64,000 nucleotides of DNA from Luteolibacter flavescens (GCF_025950085.1 NZ_JAPDDS010000006.1:1-64000); one strand, 5' to 3'; shown: positions 26,375 through 35,274, numbered from the stretch's first letter. Notes: a model not told the origin generated them from the sequence alone. Numbers and translations: made by a program.

Positions 26375-26929
26375 GAGGGAGGCGCACGGGACCACGATGG
26401 CACCGGGTCTCCGTCGGCTAGGAGGGTGGCTTCGGGCCGGTCTAATGACCGGCGCTCCCAGGCTGCCGCAGGCGGAGCGCTGGCTTCAGCCGGCTTGGAC
26501 AGATCGGCGAATCATGGGCAAAGCCGCTCTCCCCGCAGGCTCCCTGGGAGCGCGTGCCACCGGCTCGCTTGGAAAGACCGGCGAAGCTACCAGCAAAGCT
26601 CGCTCCACCGCCCCCCACTGGGAACGCGGAATTCATTCCGCCCGAGTCACCCCGCTGCTGCCGTATTCGTCAAACACGGACGAAGAAGGGGATGATGAAG
26701 CAACGCCCCAAGCACGGATGAAAGCTGACACACCAACGTCGGCCTTCGGGAAAGATACTCGCCGGCTAAAGCCAGCGCTCCGCCTGCGGCGCCTGGGAGG
26801 TGAGTGGTCAGGCGGACAGTAGGGATCGCTTCGCCGATCTTTCCAAGCGGGCCAGTGGCTGCGCGCTCCCAGGGCGCACAAGCAGCGGCGGAGCCGGGAG
26901 CGCTGGTTTCAGCCGGCGGGTATTCCTGA
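26375..26929. repeat. Intergenic mosaic of repeat families B, A, H, D
   Basis: No gene is seen. A remnant of C lies at 26384-26405, then B 26433-26462, A 26465-26512 (hairpin gctggcttcagccggc), H 26542-26590, D 26616-26650, A inverted 26757-26795, H 26829-26877 and A 26884-26926. It is the densest repeat mosaic in the window and yields several ORFs of 60-140 codons that are artefacts. Confidence 0.8.
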
Positions 26930-28729
26930 TCAGCGGTGCGCCAGCGGGCAGAGGCCGTAGAGCGTGGGCTGGCCGGTGAGAGCGGCGGCACAGATTGCCG
27001 CGGCTTCATTCGCCGCCTGCAGGCCGTAGGAATAGGGGCGTAGGCCATTGATGTCCGGCAGCGCGATGTCGTGGATCACGCGGTCCGCGGTGCCGGATTC
27101 ATTCACCAGGCGGTACTCACGGTCGTAGGCGAGTCCGCCCAGCTCCAGCGCGGGGCCGGAGGCGGTGTCGGTCACCTTTGCCTCGTCATCCATCTCTCCG
27201 GCGCGCCGCGGATCGCGGAAGCGCACCGTGGCCGGGGTGGCGATGCCTTCGCCGAAGATCGAGGGGAAAGGATGCTTCCCGGGCGCGGAGGGCTTCTGGC
27301 CGGAGGACTCGATGAAGATGCGGAATTCCTCCGTGCGTGTCTTCCCGTCCTCGCCATCCACCTCCACGCGCGTGCAGCCGTCGCCCGGCTCGTGATCGTG
27401 CACCTCGGCCATGCCCGCGACGACGTGGACGATGCCTGCCGCGCGCAGTGCCAGCAGCTTCCGCGCAGAGTCCGCGGGCATGGCGGCCACCACGCTCATG
27501 ACGAAGGGCAGGATGTCCGCCTTCAAACGGGCATGATCTTCCGCGGGCAGCAGCTCGGCGTGGAAATTCAGCGTGTAGAAGAGATCGTCCAGATACTCCT
27601 TCCAATGCGTCGGCGTGCCTTCGCGCGTGAGCTTCTCCGCGATGGCCAGCTCGCCCGCCATGCCCTCGAAAGGATCGTCGTAGTCATGCTCGGCGGAAAG
27701 CGTCTCCACCAGATCGGCCAGCGTGAAATCCTCGGACTCCAGCCGCGACGCGATGTCCGCGCGGCCATCCAGCGTGAAGCCCTCGATCAGCACCGGGCGG
27801 CAGACCTCGTCGAAGTAGCTCGCGAGCGAAATGAAGCCCGCGGCATCCACCAGCTCCGCCAGCCGCTCGCGCGTCGTGTGCCGGTAGATCTTCCGCATCG
27901 GCTCCGTTTGCTCGAAGAGCAGGTGAGGGAGCTGGCCATCCGCCGAGTGGAGGATGAGGCGAAAGCCCTCCGCCTCCGGGTGCAGCGTGTAGGTGAGCTT
28001 GCCATCGTCATCGTGATGGAATGCGCCGTGATGATGCGCGAGCGTCGTGACCACGTCGAAGGCACTGAGCGACGCGCCCAGCACGCCGACGTCGAAGGTG
28101 TAGTATTCGCCCTCCGCCGGCAGGATCTTCGCGATCGGCCACGGCGAGGTGAAATAGCCATCCTCCGTGCGATCGCGCGAGGGCCACTGGTGCCCCGTCG
28201 CGATGACCAGCGAGTGAAAGGAGAAGTGCTCGCCGCTTTCCAATGTCACCACGGCTACGTGGCCGCGCGGGTGGCTCTTCACGTCGGTCACGCTCGTATT
28301 CACGCGCTCCTCCACCTCCACGCCGCACTCGTGGAGACGGCGCAGGATGAGCAGATACTGGCTGCGGAAATACGCACCCAGCGCGAGCCGCGGATAGATG
28401 GCGGACTCGCTGATCTCCTCCCGCCGGATGCCCCACCACTCGAGTTGCTCGTCCTCCGCACCGCAGAGCCACGTGGCCAGCGACTCCATCAGCGGCGGGA
28501 TCTCCGCGGAGGAGATATTCGAAAGATGATGCCGGTCCGTGGTGGACTCGCTGTAGGGCATCCCCGTGCCCGCCACCGCCGACTTCTCGAAGATCGTGAT
28601 GCGCGCGGGCCGCGACGATGGCGGTGCATCGAGCAGATGACGCAGCAGGAAGATCGCCGATGGCCCGCTGCCGACGATGCCGAGCGAGCCTGACGAGGGA
28701 GACGCGTCTCCGGGAGGGTGGTGAGACAT
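26930..28729 (-). CDS. FAD/NAD(P)-binding protein (NAD_binding_9 type)
   Basis: 599 residues. The N-terminal dinucleotide motif GIVGSGPSAIFLLRHLL (about 17-33) is followed by TIFEKSAVAGTGMPYS (about 44-59) and the HHLSNISSAEIPP block, which mark the FAD-NAD(P)-binding PF13454 family. A second nucleotide motif, VGVLGASLSAFDVVTTLAHH, lies near 216-235. The late segment IFIESSGQKPS (about 485) suggests a closing FAD site. The C-terminus is PLAHR. Members are predicted cytoplasmic flavin oxidoreductases with unknown substrates. It is the first gene of a possible unit with the glycine-zipper protein upstream by 41 bp on the same strand. Confidence 0.8.
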   Translation of the reverse strand: MSHHPPGDASPSSGSLGIVGSGPSAIFLLRHLLDAPPSSRPARITIFEKSAVAGTGMPYSESTTDRHHLSNISSAEIPPLMESLATWLCGAEDEQLEWWGIRREEISESAIYPRLALGAYFRSQYLLILRRLHECGVEVEERVNTSVTDVKSHPRGHVAVVTLESGEHFSFHSLVIATGHQWPSRDRTEDGYFTSPWPIAKILPAEGEYYTFDVGVLGASLSAFDVVTTLAHHHGAFHHDDDGKLTYTLHPEAEGFRLILHSADGQLPHLLFEQTEPMRKIYRHTTRERLAELVDAAGFISLASYFDEVCRPVLIEGFTLDGRADIASRLESEDFTLADLVETLSAEHDYDDPFEGMAGELAIAEKLTREGTPTHWKEYLDDLFYTLNFHAELLPAEDHARLKADILPFVMSVVAAMPADSARKLLALRAAGIVHVVAGMAEVHDHEPGDGCTRVEVDGEDGKTRTEEFRIFIESSGQKPSAPGKHPFPSIFGEGIATPATVRFRDPRRAGEMDDEAKVTDTASGPALELGGLAYDREYRLVNESGTADRVIHDIALPDINGLRPYSYGLQAANEAAAICAAALTGQPTLYGLCPLAHR

Positions 28730-28770
28730 GGCAGGGGATGGTTCTTTTCTAACAGGATCTAACAGGTTCG

Positions 28771-29115
28771 TCAGATCTCGTTCGATCCGCCGCCGGAGCC
28801 AGCTTCTCCCTTGGGTCCTTCGGGGTCGTGCTGCTTCTCCAGTTCGGAATTCAACGGATCGCCCGCGGCCTTTCCGCCGAGCGCACCGAGGCCCGCGCCG
28901 ACCAGCGCTCCGATGGCCATGCCGCCGACTCCCGCGAAGCCTCCGGCCGCTGCGCCCACCGCCGCCCCGGCGATCCCGCCGACGGACGTGCCCACGGCAC
29001 CGCCGAGTCCCTGGCTTCTCACCACATGGCTCGTGCCGTGGTCGTTTGCCTCGGGGTGCTCGGTCGGTGTTTCGGTGGGGTCCTGGCCTTCCTGATTGTC
29101 CTGGTAGTGGATCAT
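28771..29115 (-). CDS. Glycine-zipper protein
   Basis: 114 residues from ATG 29115; ATG 29142 is an alternative, and neither has a clear ribosome site. An acidic polar N-terminus (MIHYQDNQEGQDPTETPTE) leads to a Gly/Ala-rich glycine-zipper core (about 44-90, with repeated GxxxG spacing, GGIAGAAVGAAAGGF and GALVGAGLGALGG). A charged tail follows, ending GGGSNEI. Such cores can insert into or pack against membranes. Similar proteins in proteobacteria are stress-related, with unknown function. It is followed 41 bp later by the FAD/NAD(P)-binding gene on the same strand. Confidence 0.7.
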   Translation of the reverse strand: MIHYQDNQEGQDPTETPTEHPEANDHGTSHVVRSQGLGGAVGTSVGGIAGAAVGAAAGGFAGVGGMAIGALVGAGLGALGGKAAGDPLNSELEKQHDPEGPKGEAGSGGGSNEI

Positions 29116-29276
29116 GGTGCCATCCCCATGCGCAGGACGCATGCCCGCGGTGCCAAGACGCGCTGAACCCTTGAAAACAAGCCTTTCCCCGTCATCCGCT
29201 GCCGCCTCACGATGGAAATGCGCAAGCCCCGCAGATGCGATTTGCACCGGTGCGGGGCTGCGTGATTCCGGCAAGT

Positions 29277-31067
29277 TCAGAGGCCGTCGCTGATCTTGAA
29301 GAAGCCCTTCCCGGCGGAGAGATTGGTGATCGTGAAGGTCGCCGCGGCTCCGGTGCCATTCAGCGTCTGGATCGGCTGGAAGGGCGAGACGAGATCCGGC
29401 GAATGGAGCAGCGTGTATTTCACGCCCGCCTTCCCCTGGAAGCCCAGCACCAGGTGGCCCGCCGCATTCCGCGTGGTCGTCACGCGCAGGTCCAGCGGTG
29501 CCGCGGTCGGCTGGTAGGGATCGGTCCTCAGGGCCAGCGCCCGGATGGGCAGCGTGATCGGCGTGAGCGTGGTCGTCCGCGCGCTCGCCGTGACCGTCGT
29601 GGCCTGCGGGGTGATCACCAGCGCCTGCGAGGTGAGCTCAGGCGTCTTGAAATTCACCGTCACCGCCGAGTAGTCCGGGCAAGCGGCCACCACCGACAGG
29701 TAGGTGGGATAGTAGCCGATGACACGCAGGCCATCGCCGAATTCCGAGGACAGCGTGCCCGTCGTGTCCCGCATGGAAAGCCGCGCGCCGCCGCTGAAGG
29801 TGTCGTTCCGCACGAAGGCCTGCACCGGGGATGCGCCCGCGGGCACCTTTACCACCAGCGAGCGCGTCTTCAGCGAGTCGTCATAGACATCGAAGTAGGC
29901 GGCATCCGCCTGCACCGCGATCATCGTCGCGTAGCTGCCCGCGCCCTCGTTCACCGGCGGGCGATACTCCGCGGAGACTTGCCCGGTGGCATTGCTCACC
30001 CGTGCCACCACCGGCTGGATGGACGGTGGATTCAGCCCCTCGATGTCATTGCCTGTCAGCCACACGCTGGCGGAGTCCGGCGAGTAGGCATTCACCATGA
30101 GACTCGCACCGGCGATGGTGGTGGACCACGCCTTCGTGCCGTCCGGGGCGAACTTGATCAGGTGCGTCTTTTGATCATACGCGAAGGTCTCCATGTTCAG
30201 CGCGCTCTCCACCAGCGTGAAGATGAAGGAGCCGTCCGGCGCGGGCATCATCGCCGGGCTCGCGCTGATCGTATTGAAGGGCGGGGACGATGCGGCCCAG
30301 GTGAAGGTCCGCGACCAGCTCACCGCGCCATTGGAGTCGAGCTTCACCACCAGATACGTGTGCGCGGCACCAGCCGGTGACATCTCCACCGTGAGGTAGT
30401 GGCCTGAGCCATCCTGCAGGCTGGTGAACATCGCGGTCTGCGGATCGGTCTGCCCCTCCGCCACCTGCGGCAGCAGCAGCGGGCTGGAGTAGGTCCTGCT
30501 GATCGCCAGGGTGCCCGAGGCATTGAAAGAGACGAGGCCGAGGGTCGTGCCCTGGTCCATGAGTTGCATGATCTTGTCCCCCGGGGCCAGCGTGGCGAGC
30601 ACGTCGTCGGTGTTCGCGGTGTGGCTGAATTCCACGGCGAAGTCCTTTGCGAGCGTGCTGCCATTTCCCACGCCCACGCGGGTCTTGCCGCCCGGCACAT
30701 TGTAGATGGCGAAGTATTTCGCGGGATTCGAGCGCAGCGGGCCGGCGATGGTCGGGTAGTAGCCCGCCAGCGGGCCGGTCTCCAGGTAGGCCGACCACTT
30801 GTGTGCGGCATTTTGATCATAGTAGCCGAAGCCCGTGACGGGATACGTCGCCTGGCCGTTCGGGAAATTCATCTGCGAGAAGAAGACCGCGCCCGGAAGG
30901 CCCGGGTCGGTGGACATGCTGGCATAGGTGAAGGCGGGCAACGCAGGGTCATTCTGCCGGATGACATGGCCGAAGGGCTGGATGCCATGGCTCGCGGCCG
31001 TGAGGGACATGAGCGTGGTGAAGGCGATGCGACCGAGCGGGCGGGGGCGGGAAGATGACATGGACAT
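29277..31067 (-). CDS. Large secreted beta-rich protein
   Basis: 596 residues from ATG 31067 (MSMSSSRPRPLGRIAF), which gives a sensible signal peptide ending near TAASHG. The body (about 40-480) has repeated beta strands with FAPDGTKAWSTTIAG and VVKLDSNGAVSWSRTF, suggesting a propeller of the SBBP/PQQ-like type. A C-terminal module (about 530-596), LGFQGKAGVKYTLLHSPDL and then GKGFFKISDGL, recurs in verrucomicrobial exported proteins, including the gene at 32536 in a related form. No catalytic motif. Extracellular or outer-surface location is inferred. Confidence 0.75.
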   Translation of the reverse strand: MSMSSSRPRPLGRIAFTTLMSLTAASHGIQPFGHVIRQNDPALPAFTYASMSTDPGLPGAVFFSQMNFPNGQATYPVTGFGYYDQNAAHKWSAYLETGPLAGYYPTIAGPLRSNPAKYFAIYNVPGGKTRVGVGNGSTLAKDFAVEFSHTANTDDVLATLAPGDKIMQLMDQGTTLGLVSFNASGTLAISRTYSSPLLLPQVAEGQTDPQTAMFTSLQDGSGHYLTVEMSPAGAAHTYLVVKLDSNGAVSWSRTFTWAASSPPFNTISASPAMMPAPDGSFIFTLVESALNMETFAYDQKTHLIKFAPDGTKAWSTTIAGASLMVNAYSPDSASVWLTGNDIEGLNPPSIQPVVARVSNATGQVSAEYRPPVNEGAGSYATMIAVQADAAYFDVYDDSLKTRSLVVKVPAGASPVQAFVRNDTFSGGARLSMRDTTGTLSSEFGDGLRVIGYYPTYLSVVAACPDYSAVTVNFKTPELTSQALVITPQATTVTASARTTTLTPITLPIRALALRTDPYQPTAAPLDLRVTTTRNAAGHLVLGFQGKAGVKYTLLHSPDLVSPFQPIQTLNGTGAAATFTITNLSAGKGFFKISDGL

Positions 31068-31262
31068 GACGGCCGCTGGTGTATCTCGATCCGCGGAATT
31101 TGATATGGGTCGAAAGGTGCACCCCATTCCGGTGTCATCGGATGGCAATGGCTATGCGCTCGAGGTGGCACAAGGCCTCCGTCCCTTCTCCCATCAAGGC
31201 CTACGCGATCAAGGGGGTGTCGGAAACTTGACCATCGCGGTGTGTGAACAATCCTCCGCCGC

Positions 31263-31844
31263 ATGAAGTTCATCCTTACTTTCGCGGCCATCTTCGGGCT
31301 TTGCCACGCGGCCTCCGCAGCAGTGGTCGTCACCATCGATATCTCCAGTCCCGGAGCCGTGGTAATCACCACCGTCGGCGCCGGATCTTCCTCGACGGGG
31401 GACCTCACGGTGAATTTCGCCGGCGGGATCTCGTTCCTCGGCTTCTTCACGGATAACGAACTGATCACGGCGGAAGAGCCCGCTCTCATCTCCGGGAACT
31501 GGCGGGCAAGCGGCACGAGCACCAGCTACAATGAGATGGTGACCTTCGAGTATGGCAGCCCGGATGTCGTTCCCGGTGTGGATCTCAGCATCTACAATCT
31601 CGGCGCGGTCCTCTCCGACGACCAGAATTTCGTGCTCGGGCAGCAGGCATTTTTCGGAAGCTCCGTCGTGGACTTCTCGTCCCTCACCCACCTTCCTGCC
31701 GTCGGAACCACCGGCAACGTGATGCTCGGCTACAGATCGTCCCATGGAGGCGTCATCGGCCAGTGGGAGGTGATCCCGGAGCCGACCACGGCGCTCCTGG
31801 GCCTTCTGGGCATGGGTGCCTTCGCCGCCCGCCGTCGCCGCTGA
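31263..31844 (+). CDS. PEP-CTERM surface protein
   Basis: 193 residues. The signal peptide MKFILTFAAIFGLCHAASA is followed by a low-complexity beta domain. It ends in a PEP-CTERM sorting signal: IPEPTTALLGLLGMGAFAAR plus RRR, that is PEP motif, transmembrane stretch, basic tail. Exosortase would cleave at PEP and move the protein to the cell surface or an exopolysaccharide. No exosortase lies in the window. Short, single-gene unit, divergent from the protein at 29277-31067 with 195 bp between. Confidence 0.88.
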   Translation: MKFILTFAAIFGLCHAASAAVVVTIDISSPGAVVITTVGAGSSSTGDLTVNFAGGISFLGFFTDNELITAEEPALISGNWRASGTSTSYNEMVTFEYGSPDVVPGVDLSIYNLGAVLSDDQNFVLGQQAFFGSSVVDFSSLTHLPAVGTTGNVMLGYRSSHGGVIGQWEVIPEPTTALLGLLGMGAFAARRRR

Positions 31845-31904
31845 TCACGGCCATGACCACGTCGCCTGTCTGCTAGTGTGGCAGGCGATCTCGTTCCGCA
31901 AAGG

Positions 31905-32391
31905 TTGCCGGAGGCGGAGCGCTGGCTTTAGCCGGTGAGTATCCTTCGGCAAGGCCGGCCTTCACCAAGACCGGTCTCCGCAAGTATCGACGTCAGCGCA
32001 CAGCAAACATGCGCGCGTCGGTGAATCGTCACCTCACCATCCCTTCTTCATCTGTGTCGATCCGTGTTCATCCGTGGTTGATGAAAACGGCAGTTGGAGC
32101 GACCCGGGCGGAATGAATTCCGCGTTCCCAGTGGGCGTAAAGATCGCGATTTACTCGATTTGCCGGAGGCGGAGCACTGGCTTTAGCCGGCGAGTATCCT
32201 TCGGCAAGGCTGGCCTTTACCAAGCCGGCCTCCACTACTACCGACGTTAGCGCACATCAAACATGCGCGCTTCGGTGAAGCGTCGCCTCACCATCCCTTC
32301 TTCATCTGTGTCGATCCGTGTTCATCCGTGGTTGATGAAAGCGGCAGTGAGAGCGACCCGGGCGGAATGAATTCCGCGTTCCCAGTGGGCG
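31905..32391. repeat. 255-bp tandem duplication of a composite repeat
   Basis: Two copies (31905-32137 and 32160-32391) are offset by about 255 bp. Each holds, in order, family A (gctggctttagccgg), a spacer with ccttcggcaaggc, aaacatgcgcgc, family E (ttcatctgtgtcgatccgtg) and family D (gggcggaatgaattccgcg). The copies differ at scattered positions, so the duplication is not brand new. Flanking sequence 31845-31904 and 32392-32535 has no gene; a family B copy lies at 32487-32520. Confidence 0.8.
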
Positions 32392-32486
32392 ATTCCCAGT
32401 GGGCGGTTCCCGATGGTGGGTGATGCGGGCTTCTCACGGAGACGTGTTGGAGCTTCTTCGGAGAAATGCGGAGCGCAGGGTGAGGC

Positions 32487-32520
32487 GGGCCGGTCTGATG
32501 ACCGGCGCTCCCAGGGTGGC
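32487..32520 (+). repeat. Family B repeat
   Basis: Well-preserved hairpin GGCCGGTCTGATGACCGGC followed by GCTCCCAGG, 15 bp before the stop codon of the next minus-strand gene. It could act as a 3' stem-loop for that transcript. Confidence 0.75.
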
Positions 32521-32535
32521 GTTCTCAAGCAAGCA

Positions 32536-34275
32536 TTACTCGCGGATGCGGTAGAAGTGCTTTCCGGCGGTGGCGTTCTGGTCGGTGTAGGTGGTCTCGC
32601 CGGCCATGCCTTGCACTTGCCCGAGGTCCTCCCATTCATCGAGATCTTGCGAGCGCTCCACCCGGTAGAGCTGGCCTGCCGCGGAGGCCCAGGTGAGCGT
32701 GAAGGTGGAGGCCATCGCATCGCGACTGAAGGACACGATCCGCGGTGCGGGATACTCCAGCGTGATGCCGAGCGGCGCGTGCATCTCTAGCCCGTAAACG
32801 ACGCCACCAACCGGATTGAGATCGATGCCGTTCGCGGTGAGGTCTTCCAGCGTGCCGTTGAAGTTCCAATACGCCACCAGCCCCGGCTCGTTGCCCTGCA
32901 GGCCGTTCGCCAGGCTGCCGCGGATCTCCTCCACGGTGCGCGCGGCATTCCAGATGCGGATCTCGTCGAGGTAGCCGTGGTAGTAGCCCGCGCCAAAGGC
33001 GTCGCTGAGCTTCCGCCCGATCATGTGGTTCGCATCGGTCACGCTGACAGGCGCGGCGGGTGTCGCCGTGCCGATCGCGGTGCCATTCAGATACGTCACC
33101 ACCTTCGTGCCATCGTAGGTCACGGCGAAGTGATGCCAGCCGTCGGAATTCGGCCCGCCCTCGTCGAGCGCGAAGGGCAGTCCGGTCTCGATGACGCTGT
33201 CGTCTCCCCAGAAGTAGTGCCGTACCACCGAGGACCCCGCGAGGCGGAAGCCGTTCGCCTGGCGCGTCGCCTCATTTCCCCAGAAGACGAATGTGCTGCC
33301 ACCGAGCGGCTCCGCATTGATCGTCTCCGGATTCGCCCACAGCTCCACGGTGAAGGGCTCGTTGCCCGACGGGATGACCCCGGCCGCCGGGGCGAAGGTG
33401 AGATGGCTTTTTCCATCCAGCCGGATCGAGCCATTGCCGGTGAAGTTCGGGTGGCTCGCGTCATCGAGCGGATCGGTCGAGGCCGCCACTTCGTCGCCAT
33501 CGGAGTAGAGATCGCCATCCGTGTCCACCATCAGCGGATTGGTCTGGTGGACATTCACCTCCGCGCCATCGCTGAGGCCGTCGCCGTCGGTGTCCGGATT
33601 CTGGCTGTCGGTGCCGAGCAGGCTTTCCTGTTCATCGCTGAGGCCGTCGCCATCGGAGTCGGCACCCGGTTGGAAGACGGACAGCTCGTCGAAGGGCGCG
33701 AACTGGCTGTTGGTGCCATTCCCGCCGAAACGCACCCAGATCTCCGTGCCATCCGGCAGACCTGTGAGATCCACCGTGCCGCTATGGTAGCCCACGCTGC
33801 CGATGCCCGCGGGGATGACCGAGAAGGTGCTGCCGAGCTGCACGATGCCGGGCGCCGAGCGGATGTCCACGCCATCCCCCGGGAAGAAGGTCTCGTCGGC
33901 GGTGAAGAATTCCAGGTCCGCGCCGGTCGAGGCATTCCCGTCCGTGAAGATGCCCTGATAAAAGCGGAAGCCGAGCTCCGGCGCGCGCGACGCATCGTAG
34001 GTGCCGATGGACTGGTAGATCCATCCGGTGCCGCGCAGCGCGAGATGCCGGCTCGGCGAGTAGCCGTTGCCGCTGTCCGCCTGGATCGCGTTGAAGGGAT
34101 TCACCCACTCGGTGTAGCTGGCACCGCCGGTGCTCGATTCATACCACGCCGTCACGTCCTGGTTCTGCCCGGTCTGGCCATCCTCGAAGCTCCCGCCGAT
34201 GACCTGCGGGGCGGCGAATGCGGGGAGACTTGCAGTGAGCGATATGACGAACGAGAGGACTTGGGGTTTTCTCAT
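32536..34275 (-). CDS. Secreted TSP3/LamG-domain protein
   Basis: 579 residues. The signal peptide ends ASLPAFAA. An N-terminal domain (about 23-200) is clearly homologous to the PEP-CTERM protein at 34498 (shared GxFxDGxTGQ, SRHLALRG-x-G, YQSIGTY, VYQG-like and AFAPxD blocks). Next come four thrombospondin type 3 calcium loops (DSDGDGLSDEQE, DTDGDGLSDGAE and so on, about 205-275), then a LamG/concanavalin-like carbohydrate-binding domain (about 285-500, GWHHFAVTYDGTKVVTYLNG). A beta module ending in KHFYRIRE closes the protein. No PEP-CTERM tail. Divergent from its paralogue across a 222-bp region with paired operator-like repeats. Confidence 0.85.
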   Translation of the reverse strand: MRKPQVLSFVISLTASLPAFAAPQVIGGSFEDGQTGQNQDVTAWYESSTGGASYTEWVNPFNAIQADSGNGYSPSRHLALRGTGWIYQSIGTYDASRAPELGFRFYQGIFTDGNASTGADLEFFTADETFFPGDGVDIRSAPGIVQLGSTFSVIPAGIGSVGYHSGTVDLTGLPDGTEIWVRFGGNGTNSQFAPFDELSVFQPGADSDGDGLSDEQESLLGTDSQNPDTDGDGLSDGAEVNVHQTNPLMVDTDGDLYSDGDEVAASTDPLDDASHPNFTGNGSIRLDGKSHLTFAPAAGVIPSGNEPFTVELWANPETINAEPLGGSTFVFWGNEATRQANGFRLAGSSVVRHYFWGDDSVIETGLPFALDEGGPNSDGWHHFAVTYDGTKVVTYLNGTAIGTATPAAPVSVTDANHMIGRKLSDAFGAGYYHGYLDEIRIWNAARTVEEIRGSLANGLQGNEPGLVAYWNFNGTLEDLTANGIDLNPVGGVVYGLEMHAPLGITLEYPAPRIVSFSRDAMASTFTLTWASAAGQLYRVERSQDLDEWEDLGQVQGMAGETTYTDQNATAGKHFYRIRE

Positions 34276-34326
34276 GATGGATCTGGTTTCATCATGACGA
34301 TTTCATCCGCGGCCCGCGGGCGACCA

Positions 34327-34361
34327 CCCGATTTCAGGTCGCAGAATCCCGATTTCCGATC
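34327..34361 (-). promoter_or_regulatory. Operator-like direct repeat pair, 21-bp spacing, facing the LamG gene
   Basis: CCCGATTTCAGGTC at 34327-34340 and CCCGATTTCCGATC at 34348-34361, start to start exactly 21 bp. Read on the minus strand these are GACCTGAAATCGGG and GATCGGAAATCGGG, matching the second pair's GACCGAAAAYGCCG in the leading GAYC...AAA part. The near end lies 52 bp before the start codon of the gene at 32536-34275, a position suited to activation next to a -35 region. Confidence 0.6.
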
Positions 34362-34375
34362 ACGTCCGGGAGGCT

Positions 34376-34410
34376 GACCGAAAACGCCGCCTCATCGACC
34401 GAAAATGCCG
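34376..34410 (+). promoter_or_regulatory. Operator-like direct repeat pair, 21-bp spacing, facing the PEP-CTERM gene
   Basis: GACCGAAAACGCCG at 34376-34389 and GACCGAAAATGCCG at 34397-34410: 13 of 14 bases identical, start to start exactly 21 bp, that is two helical turns. AraC-family regulators typically bind two direct half-sites on one DNA face with this spacing. The pair lies 88 bp before the start codon of the gene at 34498. Confidence 0.65.
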
Positions 34411-34497
34411 TGGCACCCCCGCGGGTGGAAGGGGCACAACCAACGGCGGACGCTGGCAAAAGCCCGGCCGCCGACAAAACCCACCACCGCCAAACCC

Positions 34498-35172
34498 ATG
34501 AAAACCTCCCTCCTTCTCATCGCTGCCGCCATGGCCTCGCTGCCCGCCGCCCGGGCCGCGCTCACCGTCACCGCGGGTGACTTCGATGACGGCCTGACCG
34601 GCCAGCAGTTGAATGTGGCCGGCTGGTTCGACAGCTCCGTCGGCGGCTTCGTCGAGTGGAACAATGCGGCGGAGTCCATCCAGAGCGATCCCGCGAATGG
34701 CTACGTACAGAGCCGCCATCTCGCGATGCGCGGCGATGGCTATGTCTATCAATCGCTCGGCACCTATCAAAGCTCCGCCGGCACCGCCGCGCAGTGGCAG
34801 GTCTATCAGGGTGTCTTCGCGGACAACAATGCCTCGGCCGGCTTCACGATTTCCTTCTACGCCGGAGCCTTCCCGGGGGCTTCCGAGGGCGTGGACATCG
34901 CCGGTGCGGGCCTCGCCATGATCGGCTCCGCATCCAGCCTGAGCCCGCTGGGAAATCCCACATCGCTCGCATCCGCGGGCTACCGCAGCGGCTCGCTGGA
35001 TCTCTCGGCGCTCGCCGAGGGCACCGAGGTCTGGGTGGCCATCCGCGGCACCGGTGGCGGTGGTGCCTTCGCGCCGCTGGACAATTTCTCGGTGACGCAG
35101 ATCCCGGAGCCATCCGTCGCATTGCTCGGGCTGTTGGGTGTGGCCGGATTGCTCGTGCGGAAGCGTCGCTGA
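34498..35172 (+). CDS. PEP-CTERM surface protein, paralogue of the divergent LamG protein
   Basis: 224 residues. The signal peptide MKTSLLLIAAAMASLPAARA is followed by a beta-rich domain (about 22-195), GDFDDGLTGQQLNVAGWFDS to RGTGGGGAFAPLDNFSV, that aligns with residues about 23-200 of the protein at 32536. The PEP-CTERM signal IPEPSVALLGLLGVAGLLVR plus KRR is at the end. The domain could bind a polysaccharide; this is inference. It starts the rightward gene set PEP-CTERM, FecR-like, AraC, GH, GH with a 102-bp gap to the next gene. Confidence 0.85.
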   Translation: MKTSLLLIAAAMASLPAARAALTVTAGDFDDGLTGQQLNVAGWFDSSVGGFVEWNNAAESIQSDPANGYVQSRHLAMRGDGYVYQSLGTYQSSAGTAAQWQVYQGVFADNNASAGFTISFYAGAFPGASEGVDIAGAGLAMIGSASSLSPLGNPTSLASAGYRSGSLDLSALAEGTEVWVAIRGTGGGGAFAPLDNFSVTQIPEPSVALLGLLGVAGLLVRKRR

Positions 35173-35274
35173 GGCGTCCGCCGCATTCCTGATGGATTGT
35201 CACGCCGCAAGCCACCTGCCACCGTCGAGGACACGGAAAACCCTCACCCTCATTTTCACCCCGACCACGAGACC

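Noticed and set aside
26397-26881. Several 60-140 codon ORFs on both strands
   Set aside because: They are produced by repeat families A, B, D and H. The same peptide strings (RRSAGFSRRV, LKPALRLR) recur wherever family A occurs.
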